DNA of 64,000 bases from Colwellia sp. PAMC 20917 (GCF_001767295.1 NZ_CP014944.1:620001-684000); one strand, 5' to 3'. Positions 18,072 to 26,934 are shown, counted from the stretch's first letter. Numbers and translations are program-made. Notes: generated by a model from the sequence alone, not told the origin.

Positions 18072-18689
18072 CTATTCAAGAAGACCTGCTTTATTAGCCA
18101 TTCTTAGTAGTTCTGCCACACTGCCAACCTGCAGCTTTTTATATATTTTGGTGCGATGATTTTCCACCGTTTTTACACTCATATTGAGTAATTCTGCTAT
18201 TTTCTTACTGGTATTTCCGGCAATTACTGAGAAAAACACTTCTCTTTCTCGCCGAGTTAATACTTCTAATGGGTTGGACGCCGGCTGACAATTATTGGCA
18301 GATAAGTTTGGAAAGAAGGTTTTACCGTTATAAACATCTTTAATCGCATGAATAAGAAGATCTGAGGACGACTCTTTGAGGATATAACCTTTAGCACCCG
18401 CTTTTTGCATCGCTAAAATATACTCAAGTTCGTCGTGCATCGATAAAACTAATATTTTTGTCGTTGGCCGTTGCGACAATAGTTTATCAATTGCCACCAG
18501 TCCACTCATATTTGGCATAGAAATATCCATCACCACAACATCAGGATCGGTTTTTAAGGTTTGACTGATTAATTCTATTCCATCTTTACATTCAGCCAAG
18601 ATAGTAAACTCGTTACCTGCCTTTAAATAGTTCACTAATGCTTGGCGCATAAGCACATGGTCATCGGCAACAACAAGTGAAATACTCAT
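18072..18689 (-). CDS. NarL/FixJ-family response regulator (orphan)
   Basis: 205 residues. The receiver domain has the acidic pair ADD (9-10), phospho-acceptor Asp55 in VVVMDISMPNMSG and Lys in GYILKES. The C-terminal LuxR-type helix-turn-helix reads LTRREREVFF through TSKKIAELLNMSVKTVENHRTKIYKKL. No sensor kinase is adjacent. Its ATG overlaps the stop of a 37-codon ORF in an ATGA arrangement, which indicates translational coupling. It is convergent with subtilase C. The palindromes before the three subtilases resemble NarL-type sites, so I infer, without proof, that this regulator controls them. Confidence 0.93.
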   Translation of the reverse strand: MSISLVVADDHVLMRQALVNYLKAGNEFTILAECKDGIELISQTLKTDPDVVVMDISMPNMSGLVAIDKLLSQRPTTKILVLSMHDELEYILAMQKAGAKGYILKESSSDLLIHAIKDVYNGKTFFPNLSANNCQPASNPLEVLTRREREVFFSVIAGNTSKKIAELLNMSVKTVENHRTKIYKKLQVGSVAELLRMANKAGLLE

Positions 18690-18799
18690 AATGAAAGAGC
18701 CATGGTATAACCGCTATCATCTTGGGCATCTTTGACAAACATGCACCTGTATAAGCGTTTTACTAATCCACTTAATTGACTTTGTTCAAGTTTATTCAA
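18686..18799 (-). CDS. Small ORF or gene remnant translationally coupled to the response regulator
   Basis: A 37-codon ORF begins at a TTG (18797-18799) with AGAGG five bases upstream. It stops in TGA overlapping the regulator's ATG (ATGA). The product begins MNKLEQSQLSGLVKRLY and ends DDSGYTMALSL, a plausible soluble composition. The frame is open 15 more codons upstream to a TAG at 18845-18847 without another start. It may be a real small protein, a leader that couples translation, or the decayed 3' end of a lost upstream gene such as a sensor. I do not recognise a family. Confidence 0.4.
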   Translation of the reverse strand: MNKLEQSQLSGLVKRLYRCMFVKDAQDDSGYTMALSL

Positions 18800-18847
18800 A
18801 TTAGCCTCTGTGTCTGGGTAAAGAAAAAATAATGCGATACACCACTA

Positions 18848-19305
18848 ATAATAGAAGGATGCATAGTGTTGTTCTGCAAATTTTCATGTTTTCTTAACAA
18901 GTAATAAAAGTTATTTACCCTGTTCACCGTAAATTTGATTATGGCATAATTATAAACTTTAGCATTGTGTGAAACATTTAAAAAGCATCAACTTATTCCT
19001 CAGCCAAGTAAACCTTGCTGTGGCTAATAACGGCCTTAAAGTTTGATCACTTTGTCAAAGCGGTCGATTAACTGCCGCTAAAACAGCTAGAAACAGAAAC
19101 TTTATCAGCCGAAAGTCAGCTTGACTATCAACCCAAACATTTAAATTATCAAGACTATATAATAAGAGAACTTTAAAAAGACCTGTTTTTATTGACGAAG
19201 TACAATAATAAAATTTACGACTAAATAATCTATACCTTATCCTTGTCACACTTCTTTATGTTATAATTGTTGCCATTAAATTTAATATCACTAGGCTAAC
19301 GTTAC
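18848..19305. other. Intergenic region, no gene seen
   Basis: About 460 AT-rich bases between the divergently oriented regulator unit and the S4-domain gene. A short frame that begins with Met and a hydrophobic stretch (about 18887 down to 18804, minus strand) could be part of the same decayed gene, but this is weak. I see no repeats or strong hairpins. Confidence 0.4.
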
Positions 19306-19683
19306 ATGTCTGCACACCCTATTATTAATATTTCGGTTGAACCAATCGAGCTTTGTAAATTACTTAAAATTGCCAATATGGTCGGTGGTGGTGGCGAAGC
19401 CAAAATAGTGATCAGCGAAGGTTATGTTCTAGTTAACAATGAAGTTGAGTTTCAAAAACGAAAGAAAATTCGTCATGGCGATACCGTTGAATTTGATGGC
19501 GAAATTTTTGAAGTTGCCCATACTCCAAAACAAAAGTCATCAACGACTGCACAGCCCAGTGGAGCTGGAACTAAAAGTTCGCTTAAAAAGAGTAAATCAA
19601 ACACTAAAGAAACCTTTGTTTCTGCAGAGCAGGCAATTGAACCATCATCTTTACCGGCGAAGAGAAGACCTATTTCCTTCTAA
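19306..19683 (+). CDS. YbcJ-like S4-domain RNA-binding protein with basic tail
   Basis: 125 residues. The first 70 form an S4 RNA-binding domain matching the YbcJ family: PIELCKLLKIANMVGGGGEAKIVISEG and VLVNNEVEFQKRKKIRHGDTVEF. E. coli YbcJ is about 70 residues, so the Lys/Ser/Thr-rich C-terminal extension of about 50 residues is additional. It is probably disordered and RNA-binding. The role is unknown; S4 proteins of this size usually act on rRNA or tRNA. The gene appears monocistronic. Confidence 0.85.
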   Translation: MSAHPIINISVEPIELCKLLKIANMVGGGGEAKIVISEGYVLVNNEVEFQKRKKIRHGDTVEFDGEIFEVAHTPKQKSSTTAQPSGAGTKSSLKKSKSNTKETFVSAEQAIEPSSLPAKRRPISF

Positions 19684-19730
19684 TTTCAAACAAAGTTGAT
19701 GATATATCCCCAGAAAAACACTCCTTAAAT

Positions 19731-19751
19731 GGGTGGGAAATCAAGCCACCC
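19731..19751 (+). terminator. Possible hairpin terminator after the S4-domain gene
   Basis: GGGTGG and CCACCC pair around a 9-base loop, with no good T-run afterwards. The rest of the 257-base gap before 19941 shows no gene. Confidence 0.4.
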
Positions 19752-19940
19752 TACTTTACTTTAGTAATAAAAAAGCTATGCTTATCGAACAGTTATGGCG
19801 GTTATAACAATAAGAGTGGTCATTATTGCTGATAACGACAACATCTTTTTGGCGTAATATTTGTTAATAACAATGATATGCTATTGTTTTAGCACTTGTG
19901 CCGTAAAATATAATTTGGTCTGCTACAACAACATAATGAA

Positions 19941-20396
19941 ATGGATAATATGAAAGAAAAAATACTTGTCGGTGCTAGAGAAACTATAGATTTACCCGAA
20001 TTAGAGCTATTTGAGGTCGCGACCCGCATTGATACTGGCGCACAAACTTCATCGCTCCATGTTGATCATATTTCTGAAAATAAAGTCACTGGCATGTTGG
20101 ACTTTGAATTTCATCCTGATTCTCACGATGTCACTAAAACGATTAAATGTTCGGCAAAGATAGTCGATAGAAAACGTATAAAATCTTCTAACGGAGAAAA
20201 AGAACGTCGCTATATCATCAATACGTTGGCGGTAATGGGCGAATTAACATGGACAGTAAGACTGTCATTAACCGACCGGTCAAGCATGAACCATTTGATG
20301 CTATTGGGACGTGAAGCGATGAAAGGTGAAATGTTGGTCGATCCAGAATTTAGTTATCTCGCCTCAGTAGAAAAAATATCACCGAGTGTTGAGTAA
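19941..20396 (+). CDS. RimB-like ATP-dependent zinc protease family protein
   Basis: A 151-residue protein of the retropepsin-like family Pfam calls Zn_protease (PF05618), with the aspartyl-protease-like signature RIDTGAQTSSLHVDHI and the second-half motif LMLLGREAMKGEMLVDPEFSY. In pseudomonads the homologue RimB is part of the rimABK operon and is thought to act with the ribosomal S6 glutamate ligase RimK. Here rimK lies 14 kb away at 34098, so the pair is split. The sequence has two near starts, ATG 19941 and ATG 19950; the second has GGA at a better distance. Confidence 0.85.
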   Translation: MDNMKEKILVGARETIDLPELELFEVATRIDTGAQTSSLHVDHISENKVTGMLDFEFHPDSHDVTKTIKCSAKIVDRKRIKSSNGEKERRYIINTLAVMGELTWTVRLSLTDRSSMNHLMLLGREAMKGEMLVDPEFSYLASVEKISPSVE

Positions 20397-20486
20397 CCTT
20401 AACAATAATCAATAAAGCAAAGGCCTTAATATGTCCTTAAGGTTAACATTTCATTATAAATAGTTTTGTAGTAAGCGGAGTAATAA

Positions 20487-21143
20487 ATGCGCATATTGAT
20501 CGTCGAAGATGACAGGATCATTGGTGATGGTTTAGTTCAATGTCTATTGATGGATAATTACGCCGTAGATTGGGTTGAAACTAAAGAATCCGCTGAAACA
20601 GCATTACTCACTACACCTTATGATTTACTTTTACTCGATATAGGTCTGCCCGATGGTTCTGGTCTCGATGTACTTAAAAAACTTCGACGAGATAAAAATG
20701 ACGTACCTGTACTCATCTTAACCGCCTACGACGAAACACCACATAAAGTAGAAGGGCTAGATGCTGGTGCAGATGATTATTTGGTTAAACCTTTTGACTT
20801 AGATGAATTACGTGCTCGGATAAGGGCGCTACAAAGAAGAGCAAGTGGCCGCGGCACTCCACTCTTCAAATCCGCCAATATTATTCTTGATCCCGCCACT
20901 CACAAAGTTACCCAAGCCGGTGAAGCCATTAGATTAGGACCAAAAGAGTTTGCTATTTTACAAACATTAATGGAAAAACCAGGACTGATACTTTCTAAAG
21001 CCCAAATCCAAGATAAGCTCTATGGCTGGAATATGGAAACTGAAAGTAACACCATTGAGGTGCATATCCATGGTCTACGCCGTAAATTAGGCAAAAGCGC
21101 AGTGATTACTGTTAGACATGTTGGCTATCACGTCGCAGAGTAG
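20487..21143 (+). CDS. OmpR/QseB-family response regulator
   Basis: 218 residues. The receiver domain has acidic residues EDD (7-9), Asp51 in LLLLDIGLPDGSG, Thr/Ser in LILTAYD and Lys in DYLVKPFDLDELRARI. The C-terminal winged helix contains LGPKEFAILQTLMEKPG, IEVHIHGLRRKLGKSAVITVRHVGYHVAE. It resembles QseB, PmrA and TctD types. It is followed after 18 bases by its cognate histidine kinase gene, so the two form an operon. AAGCGGAG precedes the ATG. The signal and regulon are unknown. Confidence 0.95.
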   Translation: MRILIVEDDRIIGDGLVQCLLMDNYAVDWVETKESAETALLTTPYDLLLLDIGLPDGSGLDVLKKLRRDKNDVPVLILTAYDETPHKVEGLDAGADDYLVKPFDLDELRARIRALQRRASGRGTPLFKSANIILDPATHKVTQAGEAIRLGPKEFAILQTLMEKPGLILSKAQIQDKLYGWNMETESNTIEVHIHGLRRKLGKSAVITVRHVGYHVAE

Positions 21144-21161
21144 TGGCAAAGGGAAGATAAA

Positions 21162-22175
21162 ATGTATCAAGAAAAATTACTTTGGCCACTGAGCATCTTA
21201 CTGATAATAACCTTTTTGACTTTGGGTCTAGGATTATACCTTAACGGCGCAACGACAATATTTTATCTTGCTTTTATTAGCACTATTTTACTGGTGTTTG
21301 TGCTTATTAACATTCATCGTAATACCTTACCTACTAAAATTACTGATTCTCTGGCTCAGTTAACAAAACAGCTTAAAGGCTTTGAAAGCGGAAAAATCGA
21401 TGATATTCCCCTTAATAATTGTCCAAGTGAGTTAATTGCATTATCGCTAGTGATTAACGCGCATCTAAAATTAGAGTCTGACCGAATTACCCATGAACAA
21501 ATGTTTAGCTCAGAAGCGTCTCATGAATTACGCACCCCTTTAGCGGGTATTCGTATTCAAGCGCAAATAGCACAAAGAACAAAAAACCCAGAGCAACAAC
21601 AAAAAGCATTAACTAGTATTATTAAAGCTATAGACAGAAGCTCTAGGTTAGTTCAACAACTCCTTATTTACTCAAGACTGACAAAGCGTAGAACAAATGC
21701 AGAGTGCTCAACAGTGATATTAAGCGAGATAATAACTAGGCTTATCGAATCCCATCAAGAGACTCAAAATGAGCGCCATATAAAACTTTTGCTCAATATC
21801 GACCAGAGCATTGACTCACTAAGCATAGGGTCTCACGAAGAGCATTTAACGATTTTATTTGATAATTTATACACCAATGCGCTAAATAACACGCCTGTTC
21901 AAGGTATGGTGTCTCTATCTTTGACCTTAGTCGGCGAGCAATTGAGCTTCGTAATAGAAGATTCAGGGTTAGGTGTCCCTGCAAGTGATTTTGCTCGTAT
22001 CGTTAAACCCTTTCAGAAATCTCAAGACGGAAAATTAAAGGGAACAGGATTAGGTTTAGCGATATGCGATCGCATCACGTCTTTACATGAAGGGCGATTA
22101 ATTCTCTCACAATCAAGCGAATTGAAAGGCTTAGCCGTTAGAGCACACGTAATAGTCAATATTCTAGCTAGCTAG
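21162..22175 (+). CDS. Sensor histidine kinase partner of the OmpR-type regulator
   Basis: 337 residues, short for the QseC/PmrB class. Two membrane segments (about 8-28 and 33-50) leave almost no periplasmic loop, so it probably senses the membrane or the cytoplasm. HAMP-like linker, then the H-box SSEASHELRTPLAGIR with His121, N-box DNLYTNALNNTP, G1 IEDSGLGVP and G2 GTGLGLAICDRI. The family normally has a larger sensor domain; the reduced one is a notable feature. The operon continues after 63 bases with a hybrid kinase gene. Confidence 0.93.
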   Translation: MYQEKLLWPLSILLIITFLTLGLGLYLNGATTIFYLAFISTILLVFVLINIHRNTLPTKITDSLAQLTKQLKGFESGKIDDIPLNNCPSELIALSLVINAHLKLESDRITHEQMFSSEASHELRTPLAGIRIQAQIAQRTKNPEQQQKALTSIIKAIDRSSRLVQQLLIYSRLTKRRTNAECSTVILSEIITRLIESHQETQNERHIKLLLNIDQSIDSLSIGSHEEHLTILFDNLYTNALNNTPVQGMVSLSLTLVGEQLSFVIEDSGLGVPASDFARIVKPFQKSQDGKLKGTGLGLAICDRITSLHEGRLILSQSSELKGLAVRAHVIVNILAS

Positions 22176-22238
22176 TGTTACAAAGCTAATTACATTACAA
22201 TTCATATATTTATGCAACATTAAGGGTCCGCTAGCCGC

Positions 22239-23843
22239 ATGCAAATGATCACCACTTGGATAAAACGTCTTTCTCGAGCAAGAGATATACAAACGGCTAA
22301 ATCACTGGTGAGTGCAGCCTTTACAGCGTTAAGTGATGCAGATTTTGTCACGGTTTTAGTCGCAGGTGATGAATTGACAGCGCATTCATTTGAGACAACG
22401 TCCAACTTAGCCAAGAAATATACTGACGATGAATTTTTCTGGTTGAGCCCAAACGAAGCAATTGAATTGGCGCAATTTTTACCGAATAACAGTCCAAATC
22501 AAGCTGTGCTAGTGATCCCTATTAAAGATGAAAAACTTATCGCCACAATATGGGTAAGCTGGAATAATTGCCCCAAGGGAACTGAACCGGTTGTTGACCC
22601 GCTTTTAATACTTGCTCAATGTTTTCTGATTGTCTTAAAAAATGTTGTCGTGCACTCACAATTAGCAAAACAGATGGCAGAACGTACGTCCAACCTGTCT
22701 GAAGCTAGGCAAGAAGCTGACGCCGCAAATCAACTCAAAAGTCGTTTTCTTTCAGCGGCTAGCCACGATCTTCGCCAACCGCTACAACAAATAAGTAGCC
22801 TTATTGATGTGCTCGTCAGACAATCTAAAGAGCAATTGCCACAAACTCAATTAAAACGTATCCAACGCATTATTAGTGATATGAACACTTTGCTCAATAG
22901 CTTGTTGAATTTAGACCGATTGGAAACAGGAAGCATTGAGCCAATTTTCAAAAAAATTCAAATTACAGATATTTTTGATACCCTTAAAAGTGATTTTGCA
23001 CTACAAGCGGCTGAAAAAAATCTCAATTTAGTTTTTGAACCATCGCCAGTAACCATTATTAGCGATCGTGCCTTGTTGTTGCAAATAGTCAGAAATTTGC
23101 TTGGTAATGCCATAAAATACACGCATCTAGGTGAAGTTAGAGTATCAGCCAACCAAGAGAACGACTTTTTAATATTAAGTATCAGCGATACGGGTCCGGG
23201 TATTGAGCAAGAAAAACAAGCGTCTATTTTTGATGCCTTTTATCAGCTTCCCTCTCAACACAATAACAGCTCAGGATTTGGTATTGGTCTGGCATTAGTT
23301 AAAGCATTAGCCCAAACCATGAACCACCCAATCACCTTAGTTTCAGAAATAGGTAAAGGCTCTGTTTTCTCAATTCAGCTACCGGTTAATAATAGCGCGG
23401 TAGATGAATTACATAACCAGGATGATGATATTGTACAATTTCCAGAACAAGACAATTGCATGGTGCTCTACTTAGAGGATGATGATGAACTCGCTGATAG
23501 TATTTCAACGCTTTTAACCATGGAGGGCTATCAAGTGATCACCGCAGGTTCATCAGTTGAAGCAAAACAGGTCATTGATGAGCAGCAAAAAATACCCGAT
23601 ATCATAGTTACAGATAACAGTTTAGATGCGGGAGAAAGTGGCATTGAAGTTGTGCAACAAATCCGTATTGACGCTGAAAAGTATATCCCCGCTATTATGT
23701 TAACCGGCTATACAGAAAGAACCGTGCACCAAAAAGCACTTAAAGTTGTACAAACAGTGCTCAGCAAACCGGTAGATGCTGACGATTTACTTAAAGAAAT
23801 TGATGCTATTCAACAAGATAACAATCAACCCAAGCCCAAATAA
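22239..23843 (+). CDS. Hybrid histidine kinase with C-terminal receiver (cytoplasmic)
   Basis: 534 residues with no transmembrane segment. An N-terminal GAF-like region (about 1-140) precedes a coiled linker. The H-box is FLSAASHDLRQPLQQI with His176, N-box RNLLGNAIKYT, G1 SDTGPGI, F-box-like AFYQL and G2 GFGIGLALV. The receiver (about 410-525) has LYLEDDDELAD and the phospho-acceptor region VTDNSLDAGESGIEV with Asp in VTD. The HDLRQPL variant is typical of a class of hybrid kinases related to those paired with LuxR-type regulators. It lies behind the two-component pair and may feed into it or act on another regulator. Confidence 0.92.
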   Translation: MQMITTWIKRLSRARDIQTAKSLVSAAFTALSDADFVTVLVAGDELTAHSFETTSNLAKKYTDDEFFWLSPNEAIELAQFLPNNSPNQAVLVIPIKDEKLIATIWVSWNNCPKGTEPVVDPLLILAQCFLIVLKNVVVHSQLAKQMAERTSNLSEARQEADAANQLKSRFLSAASHDLRQPLQQISSLIDVLVRQSKEQLPQTQLKRIQRIISDMNTLLNSLLNLDRLETGSIEPIFKKIQITDIFDTLKSDFALQAAEKNLNLVFEPSPVTIISDRALLLQIVRNLLGNAIKYTHLGEVRVSANQENDFLILSISDTGPGIEQEKQASIFDAFYQLPSQHNNSSGFGIGLALVKALAQTMNHPITLVSEIGKGSVFSIQLPVNNSAVDELHNQDDDIVQFPEQDNCMVLYLEDDDELADSISTLLTMEGYQVITAGSSVEAKQVIDEQQKIPDIIVTDNSLDAGESGIEVVQQIRIDAEKYIPAIMLTGYTERTVHQKALKVVQTVLSKPVDADDLLKEIDAIQQDNNQPKPK

Positions 23844-23963
23844 ACGGGCTTAATCTTTAGCTATCATGCTGGAATTCTTGCTGTTAATCACGCTAAGTTC
23901 AGCTGTTTAGCCACTATTTAACTCAATATTTTTCTCCTATTTAACAATATAATATCTACAAGC

Positions 23964-23978
23964 TTAAGCTGAGCTTAA
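23964..23978. promoter_or_regulatory. Perfect 7-bp palindrome upstream of the sigma factor gene
   Basis: TTAAGCT-G-AGCTTAA, about 55 bases before the sigma-factor ribosome binding site. A possible operator; nothing identifies a binding protein. Confidence 0.4.
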
Positions 23979-24074
23979 TATTACCTGCCTAAATTGTGCC
24001 ACTAATGACTTATTTAGTTTAGGGACATACTTATCAATATTCTTGTCGAAAATACCCCAGCGACGAAAGCTACA

Positions 24075-24554
24075 TTGTCAAAATCAGCATTAAGCCACGC
24101 AATAGAAGGCTTAAGAACGCAGGTATTAAATTTTTGCCAAAGCTACCTTCACAATTTACCTGATGCAGAAGAAGCTTGTCAGGACACTTTGTTTAAAGCT
24201 TACCAAGCTTATAGCCGCTTTGAAGGAAAAAGTAGCCTAAAAACATGGGTGATGAAAATAGCAGCTAATGTTTGTGCCAGTTTTTATCGCAGTAATAGCA
24301 AGTATAGAGCGACATTTTCAGATAATAGTTTTCAATATGCTGATCAAATCGTTGAAGCTGTTGAATCGCCCTTTGAATTTAATACGTTAATCAAAACACT
24401 CAATCACCAAGAGAAAAACATTTTGCAATTTCACTTTGTCAAAGGCCTACCACTGAGTGAAATTGCAAAATTTTTAGACATCAATAAAAGTACCGTAAAA
24501 ATGTGCTACTACCGAGCATTAAACAAATTTGAATCAAATTTGTTAGCGGCTTAA
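24075..24554 (+). CDS. ECF-type RNA polymerase sigma factor
   Basis: 159 residues from TTG at 24075. Region 2 is at NLPDAEEACQDTLFKAYQAYSRFEGKSSLKTWVMKIAANVCASFYR, and region 4 contains EKNILQFHFVKGLPLSEIAKFLDINKSTVKMCYYRALNKF. This is a small ECF-like sigma-70 factor; no anti-sigma gene follows. The start is doubtful. TTG 24075 has a poor ribosome binding site, but in the same frame an ATC at 24033 lies 7 bases after AGGGA (24021-24025), and no other usual start occurs after the upstream stop. From ATC the product would be 173 residues and begin with NILVENTP after the initiator. Confidence 0.85.
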   Translation: MSKSALSHAIEGLRTQVLNFCQSYLHNLPDAEEACQDTLFKAYQAYSRFEGKSSLKTWVMKIAANVCASFYRSNSKYRATFSDNSFQYADQIVEAVESPFEFNTLIKTLNHQEKNILQFHFVKGLPLSEIAKFLDINKSTVKMCYYRALNKFESNLLAA

Positions 24555-24621
24555 CTGCTATTCAATAACCTTTTAAAAACGATGAGACAAGATGTAAACG
24601 GCTCACATAAAGAAATTAAAC

Positions 24622-24645
24622 GGCTCAATAAAAAGTAATTGAGCC
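24622..24645. terminator. Hairpin between convergent sigma-factor and MscS genes
   Basis: GGCTCAAT and ATTGAGCC form an 8-bp stem around an 8-base loop, adjacent to the MscS stop codon. T-rich sequence follows on both strands. Confidence 0.6.
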
Positions 24646-25467
24646 TTAAGTACTTTGTTTTTTAAATTCTTTATACCAAAGCCCCATAAAGTCTTCAGTT
24701 AACTTGTGCTCAATTGTTAATGCTTTTTCAGTAGGACAAAACAAAGTGAAATTTGCTATAAACTCACCTAAGTCTGTAGTGCTGAAATGTATTTCAGGAT
24801 CAGGGCCAGAAATTTTGGCTTCTAACTTTCTTTCAATTACGCTGTTGTAACGACTAGCCACCTCATGAAATTCTTGGCAATATTGTTTAGCGTTATTAGC
24901 GATCGCGTCATAAATCGGATAAGGGTTAAAACTTTCTTTGCGGATAATGGTAAAATGGTGGGTTGCGAAACGCTTGTTAAAATTTAAGTTTTTTATCGCA
25001 CTGGTAATGAGCTTATTATTAGGGAGATAAATTGTTTTCCTTGAAAACTGATAAGTCCGCATATCAATCTCATGCAGTGTGGTTTTTATCCAGTCCATTT
25101 CCACTACTTCCCCACAATAATCTCCTACTTGTACCCAATCACCAATCCTAAAAGGTCGGGTTGTCACTAAGTAGACAAAACCGATCACACATTGAATGAA
25201 CTCTCTTGTGGCAAGCACAATCGCCACCGCAAAAGCCGCCACCGATAAAGCAAAGTTTTGAATTTCAGTCGACCAGACCAATAACAACATTAACACCATA
25301 ATAAAGTTAATCAGGTGCTTAATATTGTGTGAGGTATTCCTAACATCTAAAGATTTTTTTACCGCGCGCTTGTGCGCTAAAATGTCAACGAGTACCTTTA
25401 AACTAAATGCCGAACCAAGCACTAACAATGAAATAAAAACCGGGTGTATCAATAATTCTTTGAACAT
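24646..25467 (-). CDS. MscS-family mechanosensitive channel (small)
   Basis: 273 residues with transmembrane segments around 10-30, 50-70 and 72-95. The third is the pore-type helix followed by the MscS beta domain: FRIGDWVQVGDYCGEVVEMDW, then TIYLPNNKLITSAIKN. It has the conserved FRIGD and PN motifs. The protein probably acts as an osmotic safety valve in the inner membrane. AGGA lies 5 bases before the ATG. An 8-bp tandem repeat sits just upstream of this ribosome binding site. It is close to a run of other ion-transport genes on the same strand. Confidence 0.88.
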   Translation of the reverse strand: MFKELLIHPVFISLLVLGSAFSLKVLVDILAHKRAVKKSLDVRNTSHNIKHLINFIMVLMLLLVWSTEIQNFALSVAAFAVAIVLATREFIQCVIGFVYLVTTRPFRIGDWVQVGDYCGEVVEMDWIKTTLHEIDMRTYQFSRKTIYLPNNKLITSAIKNLNFNKRFATHHFTIIRKESFNPYPIYDAIANNAKQYCQEFHEVASRYNSVIERKLEAKISGPDPEIHFSTTDLGEFIANFTLFCPTEKALTIEHKLTEDFMGLWYKEFKKQST

Positions 25468-25474
25468 ACATTCC

Positions 25475-25498
25475 TAATAAAGTAATAAAGTAATAAAG
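25475..25498 (-). repeat. 8-bp tandem repeat, three copies, in the MscS leader
   Basis: TAATAAAG repeated exactly three times, a few bases upstream of the AGGA ribosome binding site of the MscS gene. Copy-number change would alter the leader length but not the reading frame. Confidence 0.85.
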
Positions 25499-25567
25499 AT
25501 TGAAAATTATAAGCTCAAGTGAATTAAGCCTAGATGAATAAATTATACAGGGCTAAGTAATCATGAC

Positions 25568-26893
25568 CTAACCCCTTGGTAACATATCTGAGAGTAATAA
25601 GGCGATGCCCAAAAATGACATAAAACCAGCAATATCGGTTATTGTCGTCAATACAATGGATGAAGACTGAGCGGGATCCATACCTAATTTTTTCAGTAAA
25701 ATAGGCACCACTGCACCGGCACTACCGGCAATAACCAAAGAAGAGACCATTGCCAAAGCGATAACTATTGCTAACCCAAGCGATTGGCTCCACAAATAGA
25801 CAGCGATAGAACAAGTCACCGCCGTTGCCAAACCGTTAAGCAAGCCTGTCGCCATTTCTTTCATTAAAACCTGACGCCACTGTTTAGTCGTTATCTCACG
25901 GAGTGTTAAACCGCGCATAGTTACCGCTAATGCCTGAGCTCCTGCATTACCCGACTGACCGGCAGCAACAGGTAACAGAATAGCTAATGCGGTAACCTCA
26001 GAAATCAAACCTTCAAATGCCCCCACCACGGCCGCTGCAGCAAAGGCGGTAAGTAAATTTATTTGTAACCAAGGCATGCGCTTTTTCACCGCGAACCAAC
26101 TCGTTGATAACGCCCGTTCGTCTTTGCTAACACCCACCATAGTCTGCATATCACTGGCCAAGTCTTCTTTAGTCGTTTGGTAGACATCAAAGAACCTGAT
26201 AAAGCCTAATATTTGCTGATGAGCATCTAAAACAGGTATTGCTCGGCAGCGATAGCCCTCAAATTTTTCAATAACTAGCTCTTTGCTATCCAGTGCATTG
26301 AGGGTCGTTTTAACCGGTTTAGCTAAAGAAAGTAATGTCGTATTTGCATTGGCTTTGAGCAAATCAGCAATATCGACCTCACCCACTAATATTTGATCGT
26401 TATCTTGAATGTACATAACATCTTGACCACTAAACGCTCTTTGTTTTAATGCATTCAATGCTTGGCTGGCCTTTAGATCCTGATAAAACACATTAACCTG
26501 ACGATTCATCAATCGAGCAGCACTATTAACAGGATAAATAAGTAGTTCTTTAAGGTCGTCTACCAATGCGGTACTTAATTGCTTAAAAATTCTATCTTGC
26601 TGCTCATCAGATTGCCTACTAATCAGTGCTGCTGCCAAGTGACTATCCATATGACTTAACAAGTTATTGGAGTATTGCTCACTCAGTTGACAAAAAATGC
26701 TGTCAGCAGCACCTGGAGGAATATATTTCCAAAGTCCTAAGGTTGTTATCACTGTCTGTTGTTCCAACAACTCGGCGGCATCTTCTATCGCAAATGTTTC
26801 TAGATATCGAGCGCTTTTAAGTGGATAGTTAAGCAAAAACGCCTGACTTAATAGCTGAGTCGTTTCTTTAACACTTTGTTGTGCTGATAACAT
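25568..26893 (-). CDS. MgtE-family magnesium transporter
   Basis: 441 residues with the full MgtE arrangement: N-domain helical repeats (about 1-130), a CBS pair (about 135-255) and five membrane helices (about 275-440). The transmembrane part has VVGAFEGLISEVTALAILLPVAAGQSGNAGAQALAVTMRGL and the C-terminal SSSIVLTTITDIAGFMSFLGIA, both diagnostic of the MgtE pore. The cytosolic domains normally sense Mg2+ and gate the channel. It is followed on the same strand by the sibling gene at 26935-27747, which is upstream in transcription; the gap is 41 bases, so an operon is likely. Confidence 0.9.
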   Translation of the reverse strand: MLSAQQSVKETTQLLSQAFLLNYPLKSARYLETFAIEDAAELLEQQTVITTLGLWKYIPPGAADSIFCQLSEQYSNNLLSHMDSHLAAALISRQSDEQQDRIFKQLSTALVDDLKELLIYPVNSAARLMNRQVNVFYQDLKASQALNALKQRAFSGQDVMYIQDNDQILVGEVDIADLLKANANTTLLSLAKPVKTTLNALDSKELVIEKFEGYRCRAIPVLDAHQQILGFIRFFDVYQTTKEDLASDMQTMVGVSKDERALSTSWFAVKKRMPWLQINLLTAFAAAAVVGAFEGLISEVTALAILLPVAAGQSGNAGAQALAVTMRGLTLREITTKQWRQVLMKEMATGLLNGLATAVTCSIAVYLWSQSLGLAIVIALAMVSSLVIAGSAGAVVPILLKKLGMDPAQSSSIVLTTITDIAGFMSFLGIALLLSDMLPRG

Positions 26894-26934
26894 AGGTATT
26901 CTCCAGATAAATAAGCCAAAGGTGAGTCATTTGG

